A DNA stretch of 64,000 bases from contig NZ_JACIEK010000014.1 of the NCBI RefSeq assembly GCF_014196835.1, positions 25,403 through 89,402 on the forward strand, given 5' to 3'. The notes beneath the pieces were generated by a model. It was given only the letters and a program-made list of their open reading frames with translations, ran no database searches and was not told the DNA's origin. Origin of the DNA: Aureimonas pseudogalii (lineage in GTDB: Bacteria > Pseudomonadota > Alphaproteobacteria > Rhizobiales > Rhizobiaceae). A program made the position numbers and the translations under genes. The first letter of the stretch is position 1. Every line of letters begins with the position of its first letter. This document shows, one piece after another, positions 27,006-35,402 of this stretch.

Positions 27006-28862
27006 ATGAGCGAACTCGACGGCTCCGCCCGGACCGAGGCGCTGTGCTCCTTCGACGTGATCGACACGCAGGCCGAAGCGGCCTTCGACGATCTGGCGGC
27101 GCTCGCCGCCAAGGTCTGCCGCATGCCGATGGCCTCGATTAGCCTGATCGACGGGCAGCGGCAATGGTTCAAGTCGCAGATCGGCCTCGGCTGCACCGAA
27201 ACCCCGCTCGACGTGTCGATCTGCGCCCGTATCCTCGACCGGGGCGGGGTCGTCGTGGTGCCCGATCTCACCGCCGACGAGCGCTTCGCCGACCTGCGGC
27301 GCGGCACCGAGGCCGGCCCCTTGCGCTTCTTCGCCGGCTGCCCCCTCGTCACGCGCGACGGCGTGGCGATCGGCGCCTTGACGGTGCTCGACGTCGCGCC
27401 CCACGCGCAAGGCCTCGACGACACGCAGCGGCTGACGCTCGAGGTGCTCGCCCGGCAGGTGATGCACCTCTTGGAAGGCCGGCGCCTGCTGCGCGAGCGC
27501 AACGAGAGCGACCAGCAGTTCCGCGTCCTCACCGATTCCATGCCGCAGATGATCTGGACGACGCGGCCGGACGGATTCCACGACTTCTACAACGAGCGTT
27601 GGTACGAGTTCACCGGCGTGCCGCGGGGCTCCACCGACGGCGAGGCGTGGAACGGGATGTTCCATCCCGACGACCGCGAGCGGGCCTTCGCGCTCTGGCG
27701 CCGGTCGCTGGCGACCGGGGAGCTCTACGAGATCGAGTACCGGCTGCGCCATCGCGACGGCGACTATCGCTGGGTGCTCGGGCGCGCCGCGCCGCTGCGC
27801 GACGACGAGGGCCGGATCCTGCGCTGGTTCGGCACCTGCACCGACATCGACACGCTGAAGCATGCCGAGGCGGCGCTCGCCGAGAGCGAGGCGCGCTTCC
27901 GCACGCTCATCGAGGTGGCGCCGCAGGTCGTCTGGTTCGCCGGGCCGGACGGCGCGATGACCTATACCAGCCCGCACTGGTTCGAGTTCACCGGGCTCGG
28001 CCCCGCCGACACGGCGGGCGAGGGCTGGATGAGCGTCGTGCAGGACGACCAGCGCGCGGGCGTGGCCGCCGCCTGGGGCGCGGCGCTGGCAGGCGGCCAC
28101 CCGTTCGAGATGGAGATGCCCTTCCGGCGCCGCGACGGCAGCTACCGCTGGATGCTGGTGCGCGCCCAGCCGATCCGCGACGCGGCCGGCGTCGTCCGGC
28201 GCTGGGCCGGCATCAGCCTCGACATCCACGAGCGCCGGCAGGCGGAGGAGGCGGCCGATCTCCTGGCGCGCGAGCTCGCCCACCGCATCAAGAACATCTT
28301 CGCCGTGGTCGGCAGCCTCGTCTCCACCTCGGCGCGGCGCGATCCCGCGCTGCGTCCCTATGCCGACGGGCTGCGCCAGCGGCTCGCCACCCTGGCGCTG
28401 GCGCACGACTACGTGCGGCCCCATTCCGCGGCTTCGCGGTCGCAGCCGATCGCCACCACGGTGCACGGCCTGCTCTCGACCCTTCTCGACGCCTACCGCA
28501 CCGAGAGCGGCGACTGGCGCTTCACGGTCTCGGGGCCCGACGGGCCGATCGGCGCACGCGCCGCCACGGCGCTGGCGCTCATCATCCACGAGCACGCCAC
28601 GAACGCGATGAAATACGGCGCCCTGTCGAACGAGGAGGGCCGCATCCACATCGAGACGCGGCCGGGCGAGGGACGCTTCGAGATCGACTGGCACGAGACC
28701 GGCGGGCCGCCCGTCGAAGGGCCGCCGGCCCGCCAGGGCTTCGGCACGCTCCTGGCCGAGCGCAGCGCCTCGGGCCAGCTCGGCGGCGAGATGCGGCACG
28801 AATGGCATGAAGACGGACTGCGCTCGGTGCTGGCGGTTCCGCTCGCCGCGTTGCACGACTGA
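27006..28862 (+). CDS. GAF-PAS-PAS HWE-family sensor histidine kinase
   Basis: A cytosolic sensor kinase of about 618 residues with no membrane segment. It has a GAF domain (residues ~8-165, MASISLIDGQRQWFKSQIGL), PAS 1 (~175-290, MPQMIWTTRPDGFHDFYN), PAS 2 (~298-412, APQVVWFAGPDGAMTYTSPH) and an HWE kinase domain. The phospho-acceptor is His426 in ELAHRIKNIFAVVGSL. The N-box is IIHEHATNAMKYGALS, and DWHETGGPPVEG gives the W-x-E motif. HWE kinases are alphaproteobacterial and often light- or stress-responsive. I use ATG 27006; an ATG at 26931 is possible. A PAS-LuxR gene follows 97 bp later; no receiver-domain protein is adjacent. Confidence 0.9.
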   Translation: MSELDGSARTEALCSFDVIDTQAEAAFDDLAALAAKVCRMPMASISLIDGQRQWFKSQIGLGCTETPLDVSICARILDRGGVVVVPDLTADERFADLRRGTEAGPLRFFAGCPLVTRDGVAIGALTVLDVAPHAQGLDDTQRLTLEVLARQVMHLLEGRRLLRERNESDQQFRVLTDSMPQMIWTTRPDGFHDFYNERWYEFTGVPRGSTDGEAWNGMFHPDDRERAFALWRRSLATGELYEIEYRLRHRDGDYRWVLGRAAPLRDDEGRILRWFGTCTDIDTLKHAEAALAESEARFRTLIEVAPQVVWFAGPDGAMTYTSPHWFEFTGLGPADTAGEGWMSVVQDDQRAGVAAAWGAALAGGHPFEMEMPFRRRDGSYRWMLVRAQPIRDAAGVVRRWAGISLDIHERRQAEEAADLLARELAHRIKNIFAVVGSLVSTSARRDPALRPYADGLRQRLATLALAHDYVRPHSAASRSQPIATTVHGLLSTLLDAYRTESGDWRFTVSGPDGPIGARAATALALIIHEHATNAMKYGALSNEEGRIHIETRPGEGRFEIDWHETGGPPVEGPPARQGFGTLLAERSASGQLGGEMRHEWHEDGLRSVLAVPLAALHD

Positions 28863-28959
28863 GTTGCGCCGGCGCGAGGCCGGGGGCATGAGGCAGAGGA
28901 CACGAGGCGGACGATCGCCCGGCGCGGGCCGGGGTGACGCGGAGGACGATTTCGAGACG

Positions 28960-30447
28960 ATGACCCGGCCGACACGCGACCATCGCCAGCTCCACCAGCT
29001 CATCTCCGGCCTCACCGACGGAATCGTGCTCATCGATCTCGACGAGACGATCCTCTGGGCCAACCGGGCCGCGATCGACATGCACGGCGTCGGCCGGCTC
29101 GCCGATCTCGGCCGCGATCTCGACGACTACCGCGAACGCTTCCGTCTCGCGCGGCGCGACAAGAGCCCGCTCATCGAAGGCGACATCGCCATCGACCGCC
29201 TGCTGCGCGGCGAGAAGAGCGAGCCCGTTCTGGTCGAGGTGGTGCCCGCCGACGATCCGGACGACCTGCGCATCCACTCGATCCGCTTCCAGCTGATCAC
29301 CGACGACGACGGCGAGCCCGACTATCTGGTGATGGTGGTGGAGGACGAGACGGCCCGCATCGAGGCCGAGGACCGGTTCGAGAGCGCCTTCAACGCCAAC
29401 CCGGCACCCGCCATCATCTGCCGGCTCAAGGATCTGCGTTTCGTGCGCGTCAACCGCGGCTTCACCGAGATGACGGGCTTCGAGCGCCGGGACGTGGTGG
29501 GGCGCTCGGCCTACGAGCTCGACATTCTCGCGGGCTCGGCCGACCGCGAGCAGGCGATCGAGCGTCTGCGGGCCGGCGAGACCATTCCCCAGACCGAGGC
29601 GGACCTCGCGCTGCCGGGCGGCGAGCACAAGCGCGTCCTCGTCGCCGGGCAGCCGATCGACATCGCCGACGAGCCCTCGATGCTCTTCACCTTCGCCGAC
29701 CTCGAGCCGCGACGCCAGGCCGAGCGCTCGCTGCGCCAGAGCGAGGAGCGCTTCGCCAAGGCGTTCCGCCTCTCGCCGGCGGCCACCGCCATCGTGCGGC
29801 TCGATCCGTTTGGCTTCATCGAGGTGAACGACGCCTTCGCCGATCTCCTCGGTCGCCCGAAGGAGGAGATCCTCGGCGAGGGCAGCGGCCTTCTCGACGG
29901 CGGCCCCTCCGCCACCTCGCGCATCGCCGCCGCGCTGGCCCATTCGCCGAGCCTCAGCGATCTCGAAGTGTCGCTGAAATCGGGCAAGGGCGGGCGCGTC
30001 GAGGCGCTGCTCTCGGCCGAGCGCATTCTCATCGGGAGCGAGGACTGCGCCCTCTGCGCTCTGCAGGACGTCACCGAGCGCAAGCGCACCGAGGCCGAGC
30101 TCGTCACCGCCATCGAGACGGTGATGTCGGACACGTCCTGGTTCAGCCGGCGCATCGTCGAGAAGCTCGCCTCGCTGCGCCAGCCGCAGGACGCCGCGCC
30201 CCCCTCCTCCGATCTCGGCGACCTGTCGGAGCGCGAGCGCGAGGTGCTCGGCCTGATCTGCCAGGGGCTCGGCGACAAGGAGATGGCCGCCGCGCTGCAC
30301 CTGTCGCCCCACACCGTGCGCAACCACGTCGCCTCGCTCTACCGCAAGATCGGGGTGACGCGCCGCAGCGCGGCCATCGTCTGGGCGCGCGAACGCAGCT
30401 TCCCTGCCCGCGCCGGGTCGCCCGTGCCGCCGCGCCGCGAGAGCTGA
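28960..30447 (+). CDS. Triple-PAS, LuxR-type HTH transcriptional regulator
   Basis: A cytosolic one-component regulator of about 495 residues. PAS-like domains occupy residues ~8-125 (LTDGIVLIDLDETILWANRA), ~140-255 (NPAPAIICRLKDLRFVRVNR) and ~268-385 (LSPAATAIVRLDPFGFIEVN). A C-terminal LuxR/GerE helix-turn-helix follows from about residue 422 (LSEREREVLGLICQGLGDKE, then LSPHTVRNHVASLYRKIGV). The ATG at 28960 precedes the first domain; an ATG at 28888 would add 24 low-complexity residues. It lacks a phosphoryl-accepting receiver, so any link to the kinase upstream would be indirect. Confidence 0.88.
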   Translation: MTRPTRDHRQLHQLISGLTDGIVLIDLDETILWANRAAIDMHGVGRLADLGRDLDDYRERFRLARRDKSPLIEGDIAIDRLLRGEKSEPVLVEVVPADDPDDLRIHSIRFQLITDDDGEPDYLVMVVEDETARIEAEDRFESAFNANPAPAIICRLKDLRFVRVNRGFTEMTGFERRDVVGRSAYELDILAGSADREQAIERLRAGETIPQTEADLALPGGEHKRVLVAGQPIDIADEPSMLFTFADLEPRRQAERSLRQSEERFAKAFRLSPAATAIVRLDPFGFIEVNDAFADLLGRPKEEILGEGSGLLDGGPSATSRIAAALAHSPSLSDLEVSLKSGKGGRVEALLSAERILIGSEDCALCALQDVTERKRTEAELVTAIETVMSDTSWFSRRIVEKLASLRQPQDAAPPSSDLGDLSEREREVLGLICQGLGDKEMAAALHLSPHTVRNHVASLYRKIGVTRRSAAIVWARERSFPARAGSPVPPRRES

Positions 30448-30466
30448 TCTTGCGCCCCTTCGATCG

Positions 30467-31276
30467 TCAGCCGCGCCGGATCGGCAGGAAGCGCGTCGCG
30501 TCGGGAACCGCGAGCGGGCGCGGCAGCTCGACGGTCAGGTTGTAGCGCTCCTCGTCGCCGACCTCGCGCCAGAAGCGGAGGCGCACGCCGCGCTCCTCGC
30601 CGGAGAAGGGCTCGAGCGCGGCGATCCGGGTGAGCGTCCCGGCAGGTGCGGCCCAGCCGAGCGCGGCGAAGGCCGCCCCGAGCGCTCCCGCCGCATCCGC
30701 CGCCGCGCGCCCCGCCGTGCCGGGGTCGAGGAGGTTCAGCTTCATGCGGATCTCGCGCAGCGCTTCGCTGCCGCCCGGCCCTTCGGACGCCGGGGACTGC
30801 GCCGCGCCGCGCAGCATCGCGAAGACCGTGGTGGCCGGCCGTCCCGCCGCGGATGCCGGATAGGCGCGCCGGCCGGCGCATTCGCCGCGCCCACCGCCGA
30901 CGAGGCTCCCGGTCCAGCGCCCCAGCGGCCAGCCGGCGGCACGCAGCCGCTCGCAGATCGCTTCGGGTTCCCCCCGCACGCCGCGCCGGAACGCCGGGCG
31001 CATGGTCCCGAGCGCCAGATCCCGGCTCCAGCTCGGCGCGGCGACGACCCCGACCGGCGCGGGAGCCGTCGAGACGGGCGCGGGCGCAACCGGCAGCACG
31101 GTGGCGGGCCGAACGGTGGCCGACAGAACGGCGACGCCGCGCCCGCCCGGCGCCGCGTCGCCCATGCGCGTCAGCGCGAAGGCGAGCCCGAGCCCGGCCA
31201 CGGCGACCAGCCCGGCCAGACGCGCCACCGTTCCGGCGATCTCGCCATTCCAGAACGGGGCCAGGGATGGGAACAC
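30467..31276 (-). CDS. Membrane-anchored protein of unknown function
   Basis: A 269-residue protein starting at GTG 31276. One hydrophobic segment near residues 14-36 (VARLAGLVAVAGLGLAFALT) is followed by a Pro/Ala/Val linker of ~40 residues and an extracytoplasmic domain with EPEAICERLRAAGWPLGRW and a C-terminal VRLRFWREVGDEERYNLTVELPRP. Two cysteines (ICERL, GRGECAGRRA) could form a disulphide. It resembles a Rhizobiales-restricted uncharacterised family, possibly DUF6030, but I am not sure. It occupies the place after trmD where rplS is often found. Confidence 0.75.
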   Translation of the reverse strand: MFPSLAPFWNGEIAGTVARLAGLVAVAGLGLAFALTRMGDAAPGGRGVAVLSATVRPATVLPVAPAPVSTAPAPVGVVAAPSWSRDLALGTMRPAFRRGVRGEPEAICERLRAAGWPLGRWTGSLVGGGRGECAGRRAYPASAAGRPATTVFAMLRGAAQSPASEGPGGSEALREIRMKLNLLDPGTAGRAAADAAGALGAAFAALGWAAPAGTLTRIAALEPFSGEERGVRLRFWREVGDEERYNLTVELPRPLAVPDATRFLPIRRG

Positions 31277-31394
31277 GGGGTTTTCCGCAAGCTGCGAGAG
31301 CGAATCAGGTCGCGGTACTTAAGGATAGAATCCGTCCTCCATTTGACCATGCCCGTCCCTGCATGCCCGTCACTGCATGCAGAGCCGTCGCTCG

Positions 31395-32084
31395 TCAGCG
31401 TCGGGGAAGGAGGAGATCGGGCCGGCGCTCCCGCGTGAGGCGCTCCGCCTCGGCCCGGCGCCAGCGCGCCACCGCGCCATGGTCGCCCGAGCGCAGCACT
31501 GCGGGGATCTCGCGCCCCTCCCACACCGATGGGCGCGTGTAGTGCGGGTGTTCCAGGAGCCCGCCCTCGAAGCTCTCCGCCTCGCCCGAGAGCGCGTTGC
31601 CCATGACGCCGGGGAGCAGGCGCACGGCGGCGTCGAGTAACACCAGCGCCGCCATCTCGCCGCCCGACAGGATGTAGTCGCCGATCGACACTTCGAGGAG
31701 CCCGCGGCCCTCGATCACCCGCTCGTCCACCCCCTCGAACCGACCGCAGACGACGACGACGCCCTCGCCCGCGGCGAGCTCGCGCACGAAACCTTGCGTC
31801 AGCGGGCGCCCGCGCGGGCTCATGAGGAGGCGCGGGCGCGCGTCGCCCTCGGGCACGGCGGCGTCGATGGCGCTGGCCAGCACGTCGGCCCGCAGCACCA
31901 TGCCCGGCGAGCCGCCGGCCGGCGTGTCGTCGACGAGGCGATGGCGCCCCTCGCCGTGCTCGCGGATGTTGAACGTTTCGAGCCGCCAGTCGCCGCGCTC
32001 CAGCGCCCGGCCCGCCAGCGAGACGCCGAGCGGCCCCGGAAACATCTCGGGGTACAGCGTCAGGAGCGTGGCGTGGAACGGCAT
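31395..32084 (-). CDS. trmD: tRNA (guanine-37-N1)-methyltransferase
   Basis: Methylates G37 of tRNAs reading CNN codons, using SAM, to prevent +1 frameshifting. The 229-residue protein has the SPOUT-class trefoil-knot segments [33 protein letters not shown] and [16 protein letters not shown], and the N-terminal [22 protein letters not shown]. The ATG at 32084 is correct; upstream in-frame sequence overlaps the next gene. It lies 17 bp downstream of the small monooxygenase gene, which separates it from rimM. Confidence 0.95.
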   Translation of the reverse strand: MPFHATLLTLYPEMFPGPLGVSLAGRALERGDWRLETFNIREHGEGRHRLVDDTPAGGSPGMVLRADVLASAIDAAVPEGDARPRLLMSPRGRPLTQGFVRELAAGEGVVVVCGRFEGVDERVIEGRGLLEVSIGDYILSGGEMAALVLLDAAVRLLPGVMGNALSGEAESFEGGLLEHPHYTRPSVWEGREIPAVLRSGDHGAVARWRRAEAERLTRERRPDLLLPRR

Positions 32085-32101
32085 CGCGGACCGCTCTTCG
32101 C

Positions 32102-32404
32102 TCAGCGGAAGGGCTCGACCGAGGCGACCTCGACGAGCTTCAGCTCCGAGCTCTTGGCGTCGACGCTCTTCAGCGCCTCGCGCCAGGTCGCGACATGGGC
32201 GCTGTCGCCATGCGCCTTCAGCGTCTCGCGGCTCTCCCATTCCTCGTAGATCCGCACGAGGCCGGGCTCGGTGAGGTCGGCGGCGAAGGAATAGACGATG
32301 CAGCCCTCTTCCTCGCGCGTCGCCGCGATCACGGCGCGCGCGGCATCGCGCAGCGAGGCGAGGCCGATTTCGGTGAGCTGGAGCGTTCCGGCGACGATGA
32401 TCAT
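32102..32404 (-). CDS. Antibiotic biosynthesis monooxygenase-domain protein
   Basis: A 100-residue ABM-fold (dimeric alpha-beta barrel) protein starting at ATG 32404. Visible family features are [33 protein letters not shown], the conserved [15 protein letters not shown] and the closing [10 protein letters not shown]. Members such as YgiN are quinol monooxygenases. It lies between rimM and trmD, with 17 bp to trmD, so it is probably cotranscribed with them though unrelated in function. Confidence 0.88.
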   Translation of the reverse strand: MIIVAGTLQLTEIGLASLRDAARAVIAATREEEGCIVYSFAADLTEPGLVRIYEEWESRETLKAHGDSAHVATWREALKSVDAKSSELKLVEVASVEPFR

Positions 32405-32568
32405 GACGTCTCTCCCGATGACAGGCGGCCCGAGCGGGCGGCCAAGCGCGTCGTCGCAGCGATTAGCCGTCCACGGCCCTCGTGGCAACGCGGCAAGCGC
32501 GACGGGCGGGGCCTCGAGCCACGCATTGTCCGGTCGTGGAAGCCGATCCGGCTTTCACGGGAAATGCC

Positions 32569-33141
32569 CTAGCTCGACGCACCGTCCTCGTCGCTCTCCT
32601 CGCCCTCGCGCGCCTCCACCGTGCCCTCCAGCCCGGCGGCCACCGGCTCGACGAGGATGAAGCCGAGATCGAGGTCGATCTCGGGCACGGCGATCTCGGT
32701 GAAGGGGATCATCACGCTCGGGCCCGCCTCCGGCGCGATCTCGAGAATGTCGCCGGCGCCGAAGTCGTGGAAGGCCACGACCTCGCCGATCACCGCGCCC
32801 GTGGTGAGGCGGGCGACGAGCCCCACGAGATCGGCCTGATAGAACTCCTCCTCGCCCTCGGCCGGCAGCTTCGAGCGATCGACGAAGAGCTCGGTGCCGT
32901 TGAGGCGCTCGGCGTGGTTGCGATCCGCGACCTCGGCGAAGCGCACCACCACGACGTTCTTCTGCGCCCGCGCCGAGACCACGGTGAAGACGGTGCCTTT
33001 GGAATCTCGCAGCGGCCCGTAGGCGCCGAGATCCTCGGGGTCGGCGGTGAAGGACTGGACGCGCACCTCGCCCTTGATGCCATGGGCACCGCCGATGGTG
33101 CCGAGGAGGACGGGTTCGGGAGCGGAAACGGGATCGGACAC
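32569..33141 (-). CDS. rimM: Ribosome maturation factor RimM
   Basis: Binds S19 and assists late 30S maturation. The 190-residue protein has the N-terminal RimM barrel (VLLGTIGGAHGIKGEVRVQSF) and a PRC-barrel C-terminal domain (EEFYQADLVGLVARL, VMIPFTEIAVPEIDLDLGFI). It ends in an acidic tail (EGEESDEDGASS). The start is a GTG at 33141. It is separated from rpsP by a diguanylate cyclase gene on the same strand. Confidence 0.93.
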   Translation of the reverse strand: MSDPVSAPEPVLLGTIGGAHGIKGEVRVQSFTADPEDLGAYGPLRDSKGTVFTVVSARAQKNVVVVRFAEVADRNHAERLNGTELFVDRSKLPAEGEEEFYQADLVGLVARLTTGAVIGEVVAFHDFGAGDILEIAPEAGPSVMIPFTEIAVPEIDLDLGFILVEPVAAGLEGTVEAREGEESDEDGASS

Positions 33142-33277
33142 GGGGGCGGGAACAGTCTCGAAGGGAGCTCGGAAAAGGGCGGCGGCGCGAGGCGCGTGCC
33201 CGTTCTGTGCGGCCCCCGTCGGCGCGCGTCAAGCCGGTCTCGCCCCGCTCCGGCCTCCGCTCGCCCCGCCGGACGGC

Positions 33278-34780
33278 TCAGGACGCGGGAAGCGCGCCGC
33301 GCCGATCGCCGGTCGTGGCATAGTGGCGGCGCTTGGCCTCGTACATGCGAAGATCGGCGCGCTTCACGGTCTCCTCCAGCCGCTCGCCCGCGCGCAGCGT
33401 CGCCGTGCCCATCGAGAGCGACAGGCGTTCGCCGGGATGGAACTGCGAGTTGATGACGCAGAGATCGTCGATCGTCTGCAGCAGCGCCGCCGCCTCCGCC
33501 GCGCCGGCATGGGGCATGAGCACCGCGAACTCGTCGCCGCCGATGCGCGCGGCGTGCCAGGGCAGGCGCACGGCCTCGGCGAAGACCTCGCCGGCGCGGC
33601 GCAGCAGCGTGTCGCCCGCAGCGTGTCCGAGCTGGTCGTTCAGGCCCTTCAGGCCGTTGAGATCGGCCACGAGCACGCTGACGGTTTCGAGCTTACGCCG
33701 CTCCAGCCGGTTCATCTCGTCGGCGTAGAAGGAGCGGTTGTAGAGCTTGGTGAGGACGTCGTGCTTGCCGAGATATTCGAGATAGGCCTCGGCCTTCTTG
33801 CGCGCGGTGATGTCGGTGAGCGCCACCTGAACGAGCGACCAGTCGTGCTCGTGGCCGGGAAGCACGTGGAACTGCATGACGAAATGCATCTCCTCGCCGT
33901 CGAGCGAGTAGTTGACGACCTCGCGGGTCTGCGTCAGACGCCCGTTCCAGAGATCGATCAGCTCCTCGCGGAAGGGCGGGGCGAGGCGGTCGCGGAAGAT
34001 CTCCGGCAGCGAGGCCAGAAGCGTCGCGAGGTCCGGTGCGCCGAAGACGGTGAGCGTCTGCCGGTTGACGTCGATGACCCGGACCTCGCTCATGCAGCGC
34101 GTCAGGAACTCGGGATGGACCTCGAGAAAGGTGCGGAAGTCGGTGACGCCGCTGGCGCGCACCTCCGCCAGGAGGGCGTGGATTTGCGAGAAGTCCTCGA
34201 CCCAGATCGACACCGGCGAGTGCTCGAACAGAAACCGGGCGTGGGCCTCGCTCACCGCGGCCCGGCGCCGCGCGGCCTCGCGCTCGCTGACGTCCTCGGT
34301 CACCACGAGCACCCGGCTCCAATCCGCCTCGAAGCCCGGCAGGATGCGGCCCTTCAGCTGGATGTCGAGGGCGCGGCCGGTGAGCGTGTGGTTCACGGCC
34401 TGGCTGGTGAATCCGGTGGAACCGGACCAGAGCTGGACGAGCTCGTCGCGGTGGTTCTCGAGCATCACGCCGGCGAAGACGTCGCCGAGGCGGGCGACGA
34501 GTTCGCCGGTGTCCGCGGCCTCGAACAGGGCGAGCGTGCGGGGATTGACGTCGAGGATGCGGATCGCCCCGGCGGAGCGGCGCACCTGCGAGGGATCGGC
34601 GGCGAGGAAGGCTTCGAGATCCTCGACCCCGGCGCGGCGCCACTCGTCCATCAGCGCGCGGATGGCGCTCCAGTCCTCGAGCCAGAGCGGCACCGGGGCG
34701 AGCGCGAACATATCGAAGCCGTATGCGTCGGCGGTGCCTCCGAAGGGGCCGGTCGCCGGGCCGGCGAGGTCGCGTTGCAT
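33278..34780 (-). CDS. GGDEF diguanylate cyclase with duplicated sensor domains
   Basis: A cytosolic c-di-GMP synthase candidate of 500 residues. The catalytic motif is intact (RIGGDEFAVLMP, near residue 414), with the upstream KHDVLTKLYNRSFYADEMN. The inhibitory I-site is absent: the expected R-x-x-D reads RLPW. The first ~310 residues hold two tandem copies of one PAS-like module, recognisable as PVPLWLEDWSAIRALMDEWR / DVNPRTLALF / LVQLWSG and PVSIWVEDFSQIHALLAEVR / DVNRQTLTVF / LIDLWNG. No membrane helix is seen. The gene sits between rpsP and rimM, behind the rpsP terminator. Confidence 0.92.
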   Translation of the reverse strand: MQRDLAGPATGPFGGTADAYGFDMFALAPVPLWLEDWSAIRALMDEWRRAGVEDLEAFLAADPSQVRRSAGAIRILDVNPRTLALFEAADTGELVARLGDVFAGVMLENHRDELVQLWSGSTGFTSQAVNHTLTGRALDIQLKGRILPGFEADWSRVLVVTEDVSEREAARRRAAVSEAHARFLFEHSPVSIWVEDFSQIHALLAEVRASGVTDFRTFLEVHPEFLTRCMSEVRVIDVNRQTLTVFGAPDLATLLASLPEIFRDRLAPPFREELIDLWNGRLTQTREVVNYSLDGEEMHFVMQFHVLPGHEHDWSLVQVALTDITARKKAEAYLEYLGKHDVLTKLYNRSFYADEMNRLERRKLETVSVLVADLNGLKGLNDQLGHAAGDTLLRRAGEVFAEAVRLPWHAARIGGDEFAVLMPHAGAAEAAALLQTIDDLCVINSQFHPGERLSLSMGTATLRAGERLEETVKRADLRMYEAKRRHYATTGDRRGALPAS

Positions 34781-34817
34781 CGAAGAACCCCCGCTGCACC
34801 GGCAGACCGGTGGACAC

Positions 34818-34857
34818 GAAAACGGCGCGCCGATCCCGGGAGGGACCGACGCGCCGC
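34818..34857 (-). terminator. Strong terminator after rpsP
   Basis: A 15-pair stem (34823-34837 with 34842-34856, two G-U pairs) and a 4-base loop, followed on the minus strand by TTTTCGTGTCC. It begins 33 bp beyond the rpsP stop, so the GGDEF gene and rimM need a separate promoter or read-through. Confidence 0.85.
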
Positions 34858-34889
34858 GAAGACTACGACGAAAGCGTAAAATCTTCGTC

Positions 34890-35306
34890 TTACTCGGAGG
34901 CAGGAGCCTCGTCCGCTGCGGCGGCCGGCGCGTTCGCCTCGGCGGCGGCCTTCTCGGCGGCGGCGGCGGCGTCTTCCTCGCGCTGCTTGCGCTCGGCCTC
35001 GCGCTCCTGCGCCTTCTTGCCGGGCAGGCCCTTCGTCAGGTTCGACTTCACCGGGCGGTTGGCGATGCCGGCCTTGTCGAGGAAGCGCAGCACGCGGTCG
35101 GTGGGCTGGGCGCCCTCGCCGAGCCAATGCTTGATGCGGTCGTCCTTCAGCGTGACGCGCTCGGCGTCCTTCGGCAGCATCGGGTTCCAGGAGCCGACGG
35201 TCTCGACGAAGCGGCCGTCGCGGGGCGAGCGGGCGTCGGCGACGACGATGTGGTAGTAGGGACGCTTCTTGGAGCCGGCACGGGCGAGGCGCATCTTCAG
35301 GGGCAT
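34890..35306 (-). CDS. rpsP: 30S ribosomal protein S16
   Basis: Small-subunit assembly protein. The 138-residue product begins [19 protein letters not shown] and has the conserved [20 protein letters not shown] and [16 protein letters not shown]. The C-terminal ~50 residues are an Ala/Glu/Lys-rich extension, longer than in E. coli (82 aa) but common in alphaproteobacteria. It follows ffh by 96 bp and ends at a strong terminator. Confidence 0.97.
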   Translation of the reverse strand: MPLKMRLARAGSKKRPYYHIVVADARSPRDGRFVETVGSWNPMLPKDAERVTLKDDRIKHWLGEGAQPTDRVLRFLDKAGIANRPVKSNLTKGLPGKKAQEREAERKQREEDAAAAAEKAAAEANAPAAAADEAPASE

Positions 35307-35402
35307 GGGGTCGTTCCTTTGGTTCTTGTGATCCCGGCGTCTTCTTGGAGGGTCGCCGTGGTCGGTGGATGTATCGAGGTGACGAGAGCCGACGAGCCGA
35401 CG

